From JAOUEA01 sp038249195 (lineage in GTDB: Bacteria; Actinomycetota; UBA4738; HRBIN12), in the NCBI GenBank assembly GCA_038249195.1, contig JBBRWM010000001.1:434001-498000 (forward strand): a stretch of 64,000 nt of DNA, given 5' to 3'. A program made the translations under genes and the position numbers. The notes under the pieces are model-generated. The model ran no database searches. It was not told the origin of the DNA and saw only the letters and a list, made by a program, of their open reading frames with translations. This document shows, one piece after another, positions 27,116 to 35,506 of this stretch (positions within the stretch are counted from its first letter, which is position 1; the number at the start of each line of letters is the position of its first letter).

Positions 27116-28456
27116 ATGGCGATCGACCCGAAGCACCCGTATCGAGGCACCGCGATGGACCGTCGAGCGTTCCTGCTCCGCGCCGCCGCCGCTGGGATCG
27201 CGCTGCCGTCGATGGCCGCGATCCTCGCCGCCTGCGGGAGCGGCGCGCAGGAGACCGTGGCGACGGGTTCGGCGACCACGTCGGGCGGTTCGGCCACCAA
27301 TCCCTACGGCACAGGAGGGATCGGCGGAGCGCCCTACCCGCTCGCACGGATCGACGCGCCCGTCACCTGGACCGTGCAGGCCGACAACCCGGTGATCGAC
27401 AGCGGCATGGCGCCCGAGAAGAACGCCACCCTCCAGGTCATGCGGTGGCCGTTCTACATCGACCCCGGGCTCCTGAAGGCCTTCGAGCAGAAGTACGAGT
27501 GCACGATCGTACAGACGCAGTTCAGCGACATGGACAAGGGCATCGCCAAGATCAACTCCGGCCAAGGCGACTTCGACATCATGATCGGCATGAGCCTGCA
27601 GTACCTGGGGCGTTCGATCGCGGCCAAGCTCATCCGACCGATCAACCACGACTACGTCCCCAACCTCAAGGCGAACGTGTACGGGTCCTTCCAGAGTCCC
27701 TTCTATGACGTGGGAGCGCAGTTCTCGCTCCCGTACGCGGTCTGGTCGACGGGGATCTTCTGGCGCAACGACAAGCTCGACATCGATCCCGCGAACATGT
27801 CGAACCCCTACGACGTGTTCTTCGACCATCCGCCGAAGGACAAGACGCACCTGCTCGCCAACGCGCAGGACGTCCTGGCGATGCCCATGTTCCGCGACGG
27901 CGTGACGGACGTGAACGCCGCCGACGCGGCCGCCATCACCAAGGCCAAGGAGGACGTGGCGTCGATCGCGCAGATGGTGGGCAATATCTCCTACGACCAC
28001 GACGACTACACCGACGTTCCCGAGGGCAAGGCGTACCTGCACCAGACGTGGTCGGGGAACGCGAGCGACGCGGTGGTGTTCCTCGCGAACAAGAGCGACG
28101 CCGACAACCTCTCCTACTACTGGCCCGGGTCGGACGGACACCCCGGCAACGTCGACAACGACACCATCGTGCTGCTGACGAGTGGGAAGACCCCCGTGCT
28201 GGCACACCTGCTGGCCAACTGGCTCCTGGAGAACGGCAACGCGCTCGCGAACTTCACCAACATGACGGGGTACCAGCAGCCCGTGCATTCGTTCACGCCG
28301 CGGTCGATGGTCGACAGCGGCATCGTCCCCGCTCATCTTGCCACGGTGATCGTGAGCGAGGAGGACTTCGCCAAGGGGTCGCGGGAGCTGGAGCTGACGC
28401 CGGACCTCGACACGCTGTGGCAGTCGGCGTTCCAAGAGTTGCAATCGGGTGTCTAG
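27116..28456 (+). CDS. spermidine/putrescine-type ABC substrate-binding lipoprotein
   Basis: This 446-residue protein has a twin-arginine-type lipoprotein signal: DRRAFLLRAAAAGIALPSMA followed by the lipobox AILAACGSG (lipid Cys about 41). The mature part fits the PotD/SBP_bac group: NATLQVMRWPFYIDPGLLKA, then FEQKYECTIVQTQFSDMDKG, and later YVPNLKANVYGSFQSPFYD. It should bind a polyamine or a related small cation outside the membrane and hand it to the two permeases encoded directly downstream; the permease gene overlaps its end by eight bases. The ATG follows a G-rich ribosome site. No ATPase subunit gene is nearby. Substrate identity is inferred from family only. Confidence 0.9.
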   Translation: MAIDPKHPYRGTAMDRRAFLLRAAAAGIALPSMAAILAACGSGAQETVATGSATTSGGSATNPYGTGGIGGAPYPLARIDAPVTWTVQADNPVIDSGMAPEKNATLQVMRWPFYIDPGLLKAFEQKYECTIVQTQFSDMDKGIAKINSGQGDFDIMIGMSLQYLGRSIAAKLIRPINHDYVPNLKANVYGSFQSPFYDVGAQFSLPYAVWSTGIFWRNDKLDIDPANMSNPYDVFFDHPPKDKTHLLANAQDVLAMPMFRDGVTDVNAADAAAITKAKEDVASIAQMVGNISYDHDDYTDVPEGKAYLHQTWSGNASDAVVFLANKSDADNLSYYWPGSDGHPGNVDNDTIVLLTSGKTPVLAHLLANWLLENGNALANFTNMTGYQQPVHSFTPRSMVDSGIVPAHLATVIVSEEDFAKGSRELELTPDLDTLWQSAFQELQSGV

Positions 28457-29420
28457 CGGAACCACCTCGCTGACCCGGCGGGAGCGGCGCGCCCAGGAAC
28501 GGTTCGCCGCCCGTGAGCGGGGAGCCTGGGCGCCGCGCTGGTTCTGGCCGGGCTTCTCCGCTCCCGCGACGATCTATCTGCTGGTCTTCTTTGCCTTCCC
28601 GTTCTACGTGGTGATGGCCGTGACCTTCGGCTCGGTCGACCCGATCCTGCGCCAGCCGGTCCCGGCCTGGAACCCCGCCACGTGGAGCCCCGCGATCCTC
28701 ACCTTCACGATGTCGAACATCGTGCATTCGGACGGTCTGTACTACGCCGCCTTCATCAATACGTTCTTCTTCGTGGGGATCGCCACGTTCCTGTGTTTGC
28801 TGATCGGCTACCCGTTCGCGTACTTCCTGGCGCGCCGAGCCGGTAGGTTCCGCGCCCTGTTCCTCGTGGCGTTCTTCGCGCCCTTCTGGATCTCCTACAT
28901 GTTGCGGATGCTGGCCTGGATCTCGTTACTGCAGGACGAGGGATACGTGAACAAGGCGCTGGAGAAACTCGGCGTCATCGCCCACCCCTACCCCTGGCTC
29001 TCGGGCAAGCCGGTGACCCTGATCCTCGGTTTGGTCTACGGGTACGTGCCGTTCATGATCCTGCCGCTGTTCGCGACTCTGGATCGCATCCCTGCCTCGC
29101 AGCTTGAAGCCGGTCGCGATCTCGGCGCGAGTCCCGCCCGGACCTTCCGGCGCGTGACGCTGCCGCAGTCGCGTCAGGCGATCCTCGCCGGGTTCGTGAT
29201 CTGCGGCCTCCCGATGTTCGGCGACTACTTCACGCAGCAGCTCCTGGCGTCCACGCCCAAGACGAGGATGATCGGCAACGCCATCAAAGACTCGCTCGAT
29301 GTGCCGATCTTCGTGCAGCGAGGCGCCGCGCTGATCCTGGTGCTCCTCGTCATCCTGGTCCCCGCCATCATGTACTACCTGTGGAGCACCAACCGGGCGG
29401 CGTCGGAGATCACCGCATGA
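28449..29420 (+). CDS. ABC transporter permease, PotB-like
   Basis: This 323-residue membrane protein has six predicted helices and the permease EAA loop LEAGRDLGASPARTFRRVTL (about 219-238), which contacts the ATPase. The N-terminal about 30 residues are charged and cytoplasmic (TRRERRAQERFAARERG). It fits the PotB/PotH side of spermidine/putrescine importers. The GTG start overlaps the end of the binding-protein gene by eight bases, and its stop overlaps the PotC-like start by four bases (ATGA), so all three are translationally coupled. Confidence 0.92.
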   Translation: MSSGTTSLTRRERRAQERFAARERGAWAPRWFWPGFSAPATIYLLVFFAFPFYVVMAVTFGSVDPILRQPVPAWNPATWSPAILTFTMSNIVHSDGLYYAAFINTFFFVGIATFLCLLIGYPFAYFLARRAGRFRALFLVAFFAPFWISYMLRMLAWISLLQDEGYVNKALEKLGVIAHPYPWLSGKPVTLILGLVYGYVPFMILPLFATLDRIPASQLEAGRDLGASPARTFRRVTLPQSRQAILAGFVICGLPMFGDYFTQQLLASTPKTRMIGNAIKDSLDVPIFVQRGAALILVLLVILVPAIMYYLWSTNRAASEITA

Positions 29421-30316
29421 GCACGGCCGCGGGGATCGGATCCGCTCCGCGCGGGGGCGGGCTCCGCGAATGGATCGGCAACCCGTGGGCGCGGACGCGC
29501 TTCCTGTGGGTGGTGGGGATCGGCTACGTCTTGTGGTCGCTGATCCCGGTGGCGGAGGCGGTCCTCTTCTCCTTCAACAGCGGTCGCTCGATCACCCGAT
29601 GGCAGGGATTCTCGCTGCGCTGGTATCTCGGCGATGCCGGCTCCGTACTGCACGACCCCTCGCTCCAGCGCGCGATCGTCCAGAGCCTGAAGCTCGCGCT
29701 GCTCACCTCGATGGTCGCCGTGCCCCTGGGGGTCGCGTTCGCGCTCGCCTTGCATCGATGGCGTGGGCGCGGAGCGGGCTCGGCGAACTTCATGATGTTG
29801 TTCTCGTTCGTGACGCCGGAGCTGATCTTGGCGGTGTCCCTGTTCCTCTTGGTGCTCAACGTGTTCCGGTTCATCGGGTTGGGCACGGCGGGCCAGCTGG
29901 TGGGCCTGGTGGTCCTCTCGCTCGCGTATCCCGTGATCATCGTGCGCGCCCGACTGTTCTCGCTCGGGAACTCGTATGAGGATGCGGCGATGGACCTGGG
30001 CGCCTCTCCCACGCGCACGCTCACGCGGGTCACGCTGCCGCTGCTGGGGCCCTCCATCTTCGCGAGCGCTGCCATCATCTTCGCATTCGTCTTGGACGAC
30101 TTCGTCATCGTGAATCAGCTGTCCCGGGATGCCTCGACCGAGACGGTCTCGATCGCGATCTACGCGGCCGCGCGGACCTCGCCCACCCCCGCGGTGAACG
30201 CGATCGGCACGATCATGCTGGCGACCTCGACGCTGCTCATCGTGATCGCGGCGTCGGTCTACCGCCGCTCCGCCCGGCGGCGCGGCGAGGCCGCCGGGGT
30301 GGATGCCCTGGGCTGA
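29417..30316 (+). CDS. ABC transporter permease, PotC-like
   Basis: This 299-residue membrane protein has six predicted helices and the EAA loop YEDAAMDLGASPTRTLTRVT (about 188-207). SFNSGRSITRWQGFSLRWYL near residue 50 is characteristic of PotC/PotI (N-x-G-x-S-x-x-x-W-x-G-F-S-x-x-W-Y). It pairs with the upstream PotB-like permease. The ATG at 29417 overlaps the stop of that gene by four bases. The operon ends here with a hairpin at 30332-30350; a PotA-type ATPase must be supplied from elsewhere. Confidence 0.92.
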   Translation: MSTAAGIGSAPRGGGLREWIGNPWARTRFLWVVGIGYVLWSLIPVAEAVLFSFNSGRSITRWQGFSLRWYLGDAGSVLHDPSLQRAIVQSLKLALLTSMVAVPLGVAFALALHRWRGRGAGSANFMMLFSFVTPELILAVSLFLLVLNVFRFIGLGTAGQLVGLVVLSLAYPVIIVRARLFSLGNSYEDAAMDLGASPTRTLTRVTLPLLGPSIFASAAIIFAFVLDDFVIVNQLSRDASTETVSIAIYAAARTSPTPAVNAIGTIMLATSTLLIVIAASVYRRSARRRGEAAGVDALG

Positions 30317-30331
30317 TCGACCCGCGATCGC

Positions 30332-30350
30332 CGAGCGGTTTCGCCGCTCG
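30332..30350 (+). terminator. hairpin after the ABC importer operon
   Basis: CGAGCGG and CCGCTCG form a 7-bp stem with a TTTCG loop, 16 bases past the PotC-like stop and 20 bases before the selenoprotein start. It probably separates the two transcription units. A short TAAT follows but no long U-run. Confidence 0.5.
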
Positions 30351-30369
30351 TAATGCCTCGGGGGGTACC

Positions 30370-30936
30370 ATGGAATGGATGTCGCGCCGTTCGCCCTCGT
30401 TGATCGCCGCCGTCCCGGTCGTTCTCGCGATGGCCGTGCTCGCTGCGGCGTGCTCGTCAACGCCCCAGGCATCCACGGCACCTTCTCGGTCCGCGGCTCC
30501 CTCGACGGGCGGCGGCGGCGGCGTACCGGCCGTCCCCGCGACCCTCGACTTCACGGCCCCCAAGCTCGGCGGCGGGACCCTCAACGGCGCGGACTACGCG
30601 GGGCAGGACACGGCGATCTGGTTCTGGGCGCCGTGGTGAAGCCAGTGCCGGGCGTCCGCGTCCGGCGTCGCGCAGGTCGCGCGAGCGCGCACGGACGTGA
30701 AGTTCCTGGGGATGGCGGGGCTCGCTGGCGAAGGTGACATGCAGGGCTTCGTCGACCAGTTCGGCCTTGGGTTCCCGCAGACGGCGAGCGAGGACGGACG
30801 GCTGTGGTCGCGGTTCGGCGTTCTGGGCCAGGCGGAGTGGCTCTTCGTCGCCAAAGATGGATCGACCACCTTGGTGCCGCACGACCTGACCGGAGACGAG
30901 CTCTCGGCCCAGCTCGACCAGGTGTTCGGAGCCTGA
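30370..30936 (+). CDS. TlpA/MPT53-like thioredoxin-fold lipoprotein, selenoprotein with in-frame TGA (Sec90)
   Basis: The frame runs 188 codons if TGA at 30637-30639 is read as selenocysteine. Residues 1-28 form an export signal ending VLAAAC, probably a lipobox; a Ser/Gly/Pro-rich linker follows. The thioredoxin core starts LDFTAPKLGGGTLNGADYAG, then DTAIWFWAPW, and the next residues are U90-S-Q-C93, where relatives such as mycobacterial MPT53 have C-x-x-C after FWAPW. Beyond it the same frame continues with VKFLGMAGLAGEGDMQGFVD and LWSRFGVLGQAEWLFVAKDG, as in MPT53/DsbE-like proteins. A hairpin with AGGUC loop lies 34 bases after the TGA. The protein should act as an extracellular thiol/selenol oxidoreductase. 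The usual cis-proline before the FVAKDG strand is missing (GQAEW). A nonsense mutation is the alternative but is less likely. Confidence 0.85.
30668..30684 (+). promoter_or_regulatory. candidate bacterial SECIS element
   Basis: TCGCGC and GCGCGA form a 6-bp stem closing the pentaloop AGGTC. The loop begins 34 bases after the in-frame TGA, inside the 16-37 range reported for bacterial SECIS elements, and has G within its first two positions. The loop and closing GC match the E. coli fdhF element (GC-AGGUC-UGC). A second hairpin at 30647-30666 (7-bp stem, loop GTCCGC) fills the space between TGA and this element. Confidence 0.7.
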
Positions 30937-30992
30937 GGACAGCCATCCGGCCCTGATTCAAGCCCTTCAGCAGGACCGCCGATGGGTCGGGC

Positions 30993-31847
30993 ATGGGTCG
31001 AGACCGCCTTACTCGGACGAGCTGGATCGCCGCGCTGGTCGCGGGTGCGATCGCCCTGGGAGCCACCACCGGGGTCGTTTCGATCGCCGGCCACCCCCGC
31101 GGCGACGTCGCGCACGCCGCGGTGGGCGTCTCTCGTGCGTTCGCGGACCGGCCGGGCCCCGACCGCGCAGAGATCGCCGCGGCCTCGAAGCCGGCCGAGG
31201 TTCCTTCCGGCGCCCCGTCCCGGACCCCTCGAAGGCGTGCCGCGGATCACCTGTTGGTGCGCGTGCCCTCGTCCATGACGGTGCGGGCGCGACCCACGTC
31301 CGCCGCGCGACCGGTCGGAACGCTCCCGTCGAGCTCGAAGTACTACCACGTCGCGCTCACGGCCTGGGTCGAGTCCACCGCGAAGCACGGCCGCTGGGGC
31401 CGCGTGGCGATCCCGTACTCGTGGCCGCGCCACGACGGCTGGATCCCGCTCCGGGGGCTCAGCCGCTCTCGGACGCACGTGCAGATCGAGGTCGACCTTT
31501 CGCGGCACTGGCTCACGGCCACGAAGTTCCACACGACCCTGTTCGGGGCGCGGGGCGCCACCGGGACAGCGTCGTCGCCCACGCCGCCGGGCCACTATTT
31601 CGTGACCGATCGCATCCCGTTCGCCGCCGGTGGTCCGCTCGGTTCGTTCGCGTTCGGGATCTCGGGGATCCAGCCGCGCCTGCCGGCGGGCTGGAGCGGC
31701 GGGAACCAACTCGCGATCCACGGGACGAGCGACCCTTCGTCGATCGGCCGGTCCGCGAGCGCCGGGTGCATCCGAGTGAGCGAGCGCACCCTGCGCCGTC
31801 TCATGCCGCTGTTGCAGCTGGGCACGCCGATCGTTATCACGCGCTAG
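30993..31847 (+). CDS. L,D-transpeptidase (YkuD) with N-terminal membrane anchor or signal
   Basis: This 284-residue protein has a hydrophobic N-terminal segment (about 11-30), a Ser/Arg/Pro-rich stretch, an SH3-like region (about 87-145; MTVRARPTSAARPVGTLPSS and a WIPLRGLS end), and a YkuD catalytic domain (about 150-284). The catalytic signature is HGTSDPSSIGRSASAGCIRV, with the active cysteine near residue 258. These enzymes make 3-3 crosslinks in peptidoglycan or attach proteins or polymers to it, outside the membrane. It starts 56 bases after the selenoprotein. A disulfide/selenol enzyme upstream might keep its catalytic cysteine reduced; that link is inference. Confidence 0.9.
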   Translation: MGRDRLTRTSWIAALVAGAIALGATTGVVSIAGHPRGDVAHAAVGVSRAFADRPGPDRAEIAAASKPAEVPSGAPSRTPRRRAADHLLVRVPSSMTVRARPTSAARPVGTLPSSSKYYHVALTAWVESTAKHGRWGRVAIPYSWPRHDGWIPLRGLSRSRTHVQIEVDLSRHWLTATKFHTTLFGARGATGTASSPTPPGHYFVTDRIPFAAGGPLGSFAFGISGIQPRLPAGWSGGNQLAIHGTSDPSSIGRSASAGCIRVSERTLRRLMPLLQLGTPIVITR

Positions 31848-31857
31848 CCGGTTCGCC

Positions 31858-32394
31858 TCAGACTACGGCTCCGCCCATGGCGTCCGCGGCGAAGGCCCGC
31901 AGCTCGTCGAGGTGTGCGTCGGCGTGGCGAAACGCGCCCTTCGGGCCCCCGAGGATCCCGCCAAGGCGGTCGCCCATGGGCTTGCGGGCCCTCGAGGTGG
32001 GGGGGCGCCGCCACCGCGCATCGGTCAGGTCCCTCAGACGCGCGATGAGCTCGCCGTGGGTGGCCGCGGCCCGCCGGAACGCCTCCGGCCCAGACAGCCC
32101 GGCCTTGCGCTCGTGGGCCGCGCGGTTCACGGCCGCGGTGCCGCTGGACCAGAGCTCCTTCTCGAACGCCGGCCCGTGGCCCTCGCCCCACGCATCGAGC
32201 GCCGCGATCGCGAACTCCTCCCACGTGGCGAGGTGGGAGATCAGATCCTTCGGGGACCATTGCCCGCCGCCGAGCCCCGGTCGCGTCAAGGCCCTGCGGG
32301 GCAACGCGGCGATCAGCGAGCGCACCGTCTCGTCGCCGCGGTCCAGGATGGTGATCGCCTGACGGCGCGTGGGGATCCGCTCCTGCTCGGGCAC
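31858..32394 (-). CDS. DinB-like four-helix protein (ClbS/DfsB group)
   Basis: This 178-residue protein fits the DinB/DfsB/IRC4 four-helix-bundle group. SPKDLISHLATWEEFAIAAL (about 47-66) gives the first metal-binding His, and FRHADAHLDELRAFA (about 155-169) gives the H-x-x-x-H pair. Relatives include thiol-dependent S-transferases and the colibactin resistance protein ClbS, so detoxification is a reasonable guess but not shown. The GTG start lies six bases after TAGGCT, suggesting a leaderless mRNA. It converges on the L,D-transpeptidase gene with ten bases between stops and is 65 bases downstream of a GT1 gene. Confidence 0.7.
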   Translation of the reverse strand: MPEQERIPTRRQAITILDRGDETVRSLIAALPRRALTRPGLGGGQWSPKDLISHLATWEEFAIAALDAWGEGHGPAFEKELWSSGTAAVNRAAHERKAGLSGPEAFRRAAATHGELIARLRDLTDARWRRPPTSRARKPMGDRLGGILGGPKGAFRHADAHLDELRAFAADAMGGAVV

Positions 32395-32459
32395 GGACCG
32401 AGCCTAGCGCGGTTCAGTGGGCGGCGCCGCGCCGGCGAGGGCAGGCCCGTAGAAGCGCC

Positions 32460-33773
32460 TCAGCCACGCACGGGTTCGCCTGTGACGGCCACGCGCTCGA
32501 TGAGGTCGGCGCCCCGAACGCGGCCCGGATCGGCCCGCACGTCTGCCGCGATGGCTCGCATACGCGCCGCGAGGAGCTCGTCGCCGATCAGACCATCGAC
32601 GGCCCCGATCAACGCGTCGTCGGTCCAGTCGTAGGTGGGCAGGCGCACCCCGAAGCCCGTCTCCTCGAGCCGCTGCGCGTTGTCGTACTGGTCCCAGAAC
32701 AGCGGCAGCCCGATCATGGGCAATCCGAAGTGGAAGCCCTCGCACACGGTGTTGTTCCCGCCGTGCGTGATGAGCAGGTCGCACTGGGGAAGGATCGACG
32801 GCTGGGGCAGGAACCGGTCGCCGTACATGTGAGGCCCCAGCGTCATCTGGTCCTTCAGCGGCCCCATCGAGACGATGACCCGATGCTCCGTTCGGGCCAG
32901 CGCATCGATGAGGCGCTGCATCAGGCCGAGGTCCATGCACCCCAGCGAACCGAGCGAGAGGTAGACGACCTTCCCGTGCCCCGGCAGGTGCTCGTCCACG
33001 TCGAACGCCGCCTCGCTCGTACGCACCGTGGACTGCAATCGGTGCCAGGTGGCATCCAGGGGCTGCGAACGCGGATAGTCCGCCGCCTCGGGGAAGAGGT
33101 ACAGGTTGCACCAGGGCGAGGAGGTGTTGAACTCGTCGAGGGGACAGGGCGCCACGCCGACGGAAGCCCGGAAGTCGTTGTGCTCGCGCAGCAGGGCCTC
33201 GTGTTGGCGGTGGTATTCGTCGCGGAACGCCTGCCAGGGACCGGGGTCGTCCAGCTCCAGGCCCGAGAGGACGGGTGGCAGCCGCGCGTCGCGGATCTCC
33301 AACGGATTCGCCGAGACGAACCGTACCCACGGACACCTCGCGAGCTCGACCGCGGGGTAGCCCGTGACGTTGTCCGTCACGACCGCGTCGGGGCGAACGT
33401 CGTCCCAGATGTCCATCACGCGATCGTGCGAATAGCGCTCGCCCGCCACGAGCGCCTCCCAGATGGGCTTGGTCACCGTCTCGATCTGTTCGATCGTGGG
33501 CTTGCGGAATTCGGGCGCCGTGACCCGGATGAACTCCGCCCACGGATCCGCGGCGGCATCGGCGTCCTCGTCCGGCGCGGCCATGCGCATCAGCCGTTCG
33601 TCGAACCCCTTCGCCTCGAGCACGCCCTCGAACGACTCGTCGACCACGAACACGATGCGGTGGCCGCGCTCCAGCAGGACATCGGCCATGGCCACGCAGT
33701 TGTTCGTGGGGCCCCACGCGCCCGGCTCGGGGAAGAAGGCGATCGTCTTCGCGACGGTCCTCGCATCGGTCAT
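32460..33773 (-). CDS. GT1-family glycosyltransferase (MGT/UGT-like)
   Basis: This 437-residue protein is a GT-B enzyme of family GT1. The N-terminal half starts TIAFFPEPGAWGPTNNCVAM, where family members often have a catalytic His that is not obvious here. The C-terminal signature ITHGGNNTVCEGFHFGLPMI (about 335-354) followed by PLFWDQYDNAQRLEETGFGV binds the nucleotide sugar. Macrolide and lipid glycosyltransferases share this layout. Targets could be an antibiotic, a lipid or a xenobiotic; the DinB-like gene downstream fits a detoxification theme, but this is inference. ATG start with a GGGGG-containing ribosome site. Confidence 0.9.
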   Translation of the reverse strand: MTDARTVAKTIAFFPEPGAWGPTNNCVAMADVLLERGHRIVFVVDESFEGVLEAKGFDERLMRMAAPDEDADAAADPWAEFIRVTAPEFRKPTIEQIETVTKPIWEALVAGERYSHDRVMDIWDDVRPDAVVTDNVTGYPAVELARCPWVRFVSANPLEIRDARLPPVLSGLELDDPGPWQAFRDEYHRQHEALLREHNDFRASVGVAPCPLDEFNTSSPWCNLYLFPEAADYPRSQPLDATWHRLQSTVRTSEAAFDVDEHLPGHGKVVYLSLGSLGCMDLGLMQRLIDALARTEHRVIVSMGPLKDQMTLGPHMYGDRFLPQPSILPQCDLLITHGGNNTVCEGFHFGLPMIGLPLFWDQYDNAQRLEETGFGVRLPTYDWTDDALIGAVDGLIGDELLAARMRAIAADVRADPGRVRGADLIERVAVTGEPVRG

Positions 33774-33886
33774 CTCCGGCCCCCTGTTCGACGTGGTCTA
33801 CCCGTCTACCCTGCGACCGGTAGGATAAGGGGTCACCGGATCGCGGATCGCCCGGAGCCCGGTCAGCCAGATCGCAAGGAGACCTC

Positions 33887-35491
33887 GTGCCCGCACCCGC
33901 CGGTCCCGCCCGACGCACGGCGCTCGCCGTGGCGATCCTCACCTTGGTCTCTCCGCTCGCCCTCGCCGGCGGCAGCGCGAGCGCCGGCGCGTCGGCGCGA
34001 AGCCTGCACATGTCGCAGATCCCGATGAGCCGGGCACGCGCCGCCACTCCCGACTTGATCCGCCGCGACGAGGACGCGGGGATCATCGGCCCGACGCTCG
34101 CCGCGCGCTACCTCTTGTGGGCGTTCACGGCCCCCGACCGGGTGCCCGCCGGCTACCGCAGCCTCGCCTCCTGGGACGGCACGCTCCCCCTGCGGCACTT
34201 GCAACGATCGGTCTCGAAGCTGGGTCGAGGCAGGGCTGCCCGGACCGTGCGGGCCGGCGTGCGGCGACTCACGACCCTTCCCTGTCGGGGCGCCGCCGGC
34301 CCCCTGCCCGCGCGCGCCGCGACCGCTCACTTCTACATCGAATACCGACCCTCGAGCCTGAGAAACATCAAGATCGGCGGGTACACCAGCGGACTCGAGA
34401 CGACCTGGCGAACCGAGGTCGGGAGGTTCGGATGGGCGGCGCCGCCGAAAGACCCCCGGCTCAAGATCCCCGGCGGGCGCTACCTCGTCCGGATCGAGAA
34501 CCTCGGACACCAGCTCTACGGGTACGTCACCAGCACGCACAAGGTGGGAGACAACCCGCACACCCCGTGGAACGACCACGACGCGCTCGGCTCGTGCATG
34601 GTGCTCAACCAGAACTTCGGCCCGTTCCCGGGAACGCCGCTCAACGCGATGCGTGCCACCGTGGCCCACGAGTTCAACCATTCTCTGCAGTTCGGCTACG
34701 GCGCCCTCACGGGCCCCACGAAGGTGAAGGCATCCTGGGTGGAGGGCGGCGCTACCTGGATGGAGGACGAGGTCTTCGACCGGTCCAACGACAACTACAA
34801 CTACCTGTGGCCCGACGTGCGCAAGCCCATGCCGTTGTTCGACCCCAGCTTCCCCTACCCCTACTGGGTGGTGTTCCGCGCCATGACCGAGCCCCTGGGC
34901 GGGTCGGGACGGGCGCTCGGTGGCCAGCGGGTCTTCCGCGCCTTCTGGGAGCAGCTGAGCAAGAACGCCTCTACGAACAGCGCGGCGTTCAACCGGGCGT
35001 TCGTAAGCGTCGGTTCGTCGCTCGCGACGGCGTACCACGACGCCGGCATCGCCCTGCGGTTCCTCATCCCGTGCGGCGGGTTCACCCCGGAGCCGTACTG
35101 CCTGGAGGAGGCGGCCGCGTACACCTCGAAGGCCGGCGACAACCGCGATCACGCCTCGGTGACGGCCGCTCACAAGCGGTCGTTCACGCTCGCGAACGAC
35201 TTCGCCACCAACTGGATCGGGCTGCCGGACACCGGGAACTATCCCGTCACGATCAAGGTCACGGGCGGCGAGGGACGGCTGCGCGTCGGCATCGTGTGCC
35301 GCACCGCCGCGACCCTCAAGGTGAAGGAGCTGGGCACGGCCACGGCATCATCCCCAATCACGCTGGGGACCAACTACGTCGCGGGACCGTGCGACGAGGT
35401 GACCGCGGTGGTCTCGAACGTCAAGATGACGAGCCCGTCGCCGTCCACCAAGACGACCACGCACTACCAGGTCGACCTCACGGGACCGTAG
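33887..35491 (+). CDS. secreted HExxH metalloprotease-like protein (MXAN_6640-type)
   Basis: This 534-residue protein has a signal peptide (about 1-35, hydrophobic LALAGGSASA end). The zinc site is VAHEFNHSLQFGYG (about 263-276), and a downstream Glu in WVEGGATWMEDEV (about 285-297) may be the third ligand, the arrangement of gluzincins. The C-terminal about 110 residues form a beta-rich domain. It resembles the putative secreted metallopeptidases called MXAN_6640 family, for which substrates are unknown. The GTG start follows AAGGAGA. The gene diverges from the GT1 gene and converges on the desaturase gene with 15 bases between stops. Confidence 0.75.
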   Translation: MPAPAGPARRTALAVAILTLVSPLALAGGSASAGASARSLHMSQIPMSRARAATPDLIRRDEDAGIIGPTLAARYLLWAFTAPDRVPAGYRSLASWDGTLPLRHLQRSVSKLGRGRAARTVRAGVRRLTTLPCRGAAGPLPARAATAHFYIEYRPSSLRNIKIGGYTSGLETTWRTEVGRFGWAAPPKDPRLKIPGGRYLVRIENLGHQLYGYVTSTHKVGDNPHTPWNDHDALGSCMVLNQNFGPFPGTPLNAMRATVAHEFNHSLQFGYGALTGPTKVKASWVEGGATWMEDEVFDRSNDNYNYLWPDVRKPMPLFDPSFPYPYWVVFRAMTEPLGGSGRALGGQRVFRAFWEQLSKNASTNSAAFNRAFVSVGSSLATAYHDAGIALRFLIPCGGFTPEPYCLEEAAAYTSKAGDNRDHASVTAAHKRSFTLANDFATNWIGLPDTGNYPVTIKVTGGEGRLRVGIVCRTAATLKVKELGTATASSPITLGTNYVAGPCDEVTAVVSNVKMTSPSPSTKTTTHYQVDLTGP

Positions 35492-35506
35492 CCCCGGGCG
35501 CGAGGC

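Noticed and set aside
30370..30639. Treating the selenoprotein gene as two pieces: an 89-residue lipoprotein and a separate short gene at 30697-30936.
   Set aside because: The downstream piece has no ribosome site of its own, both share one frame, and the TGA falls exactly on the catalytic cysteine codon of a recognisable domain.
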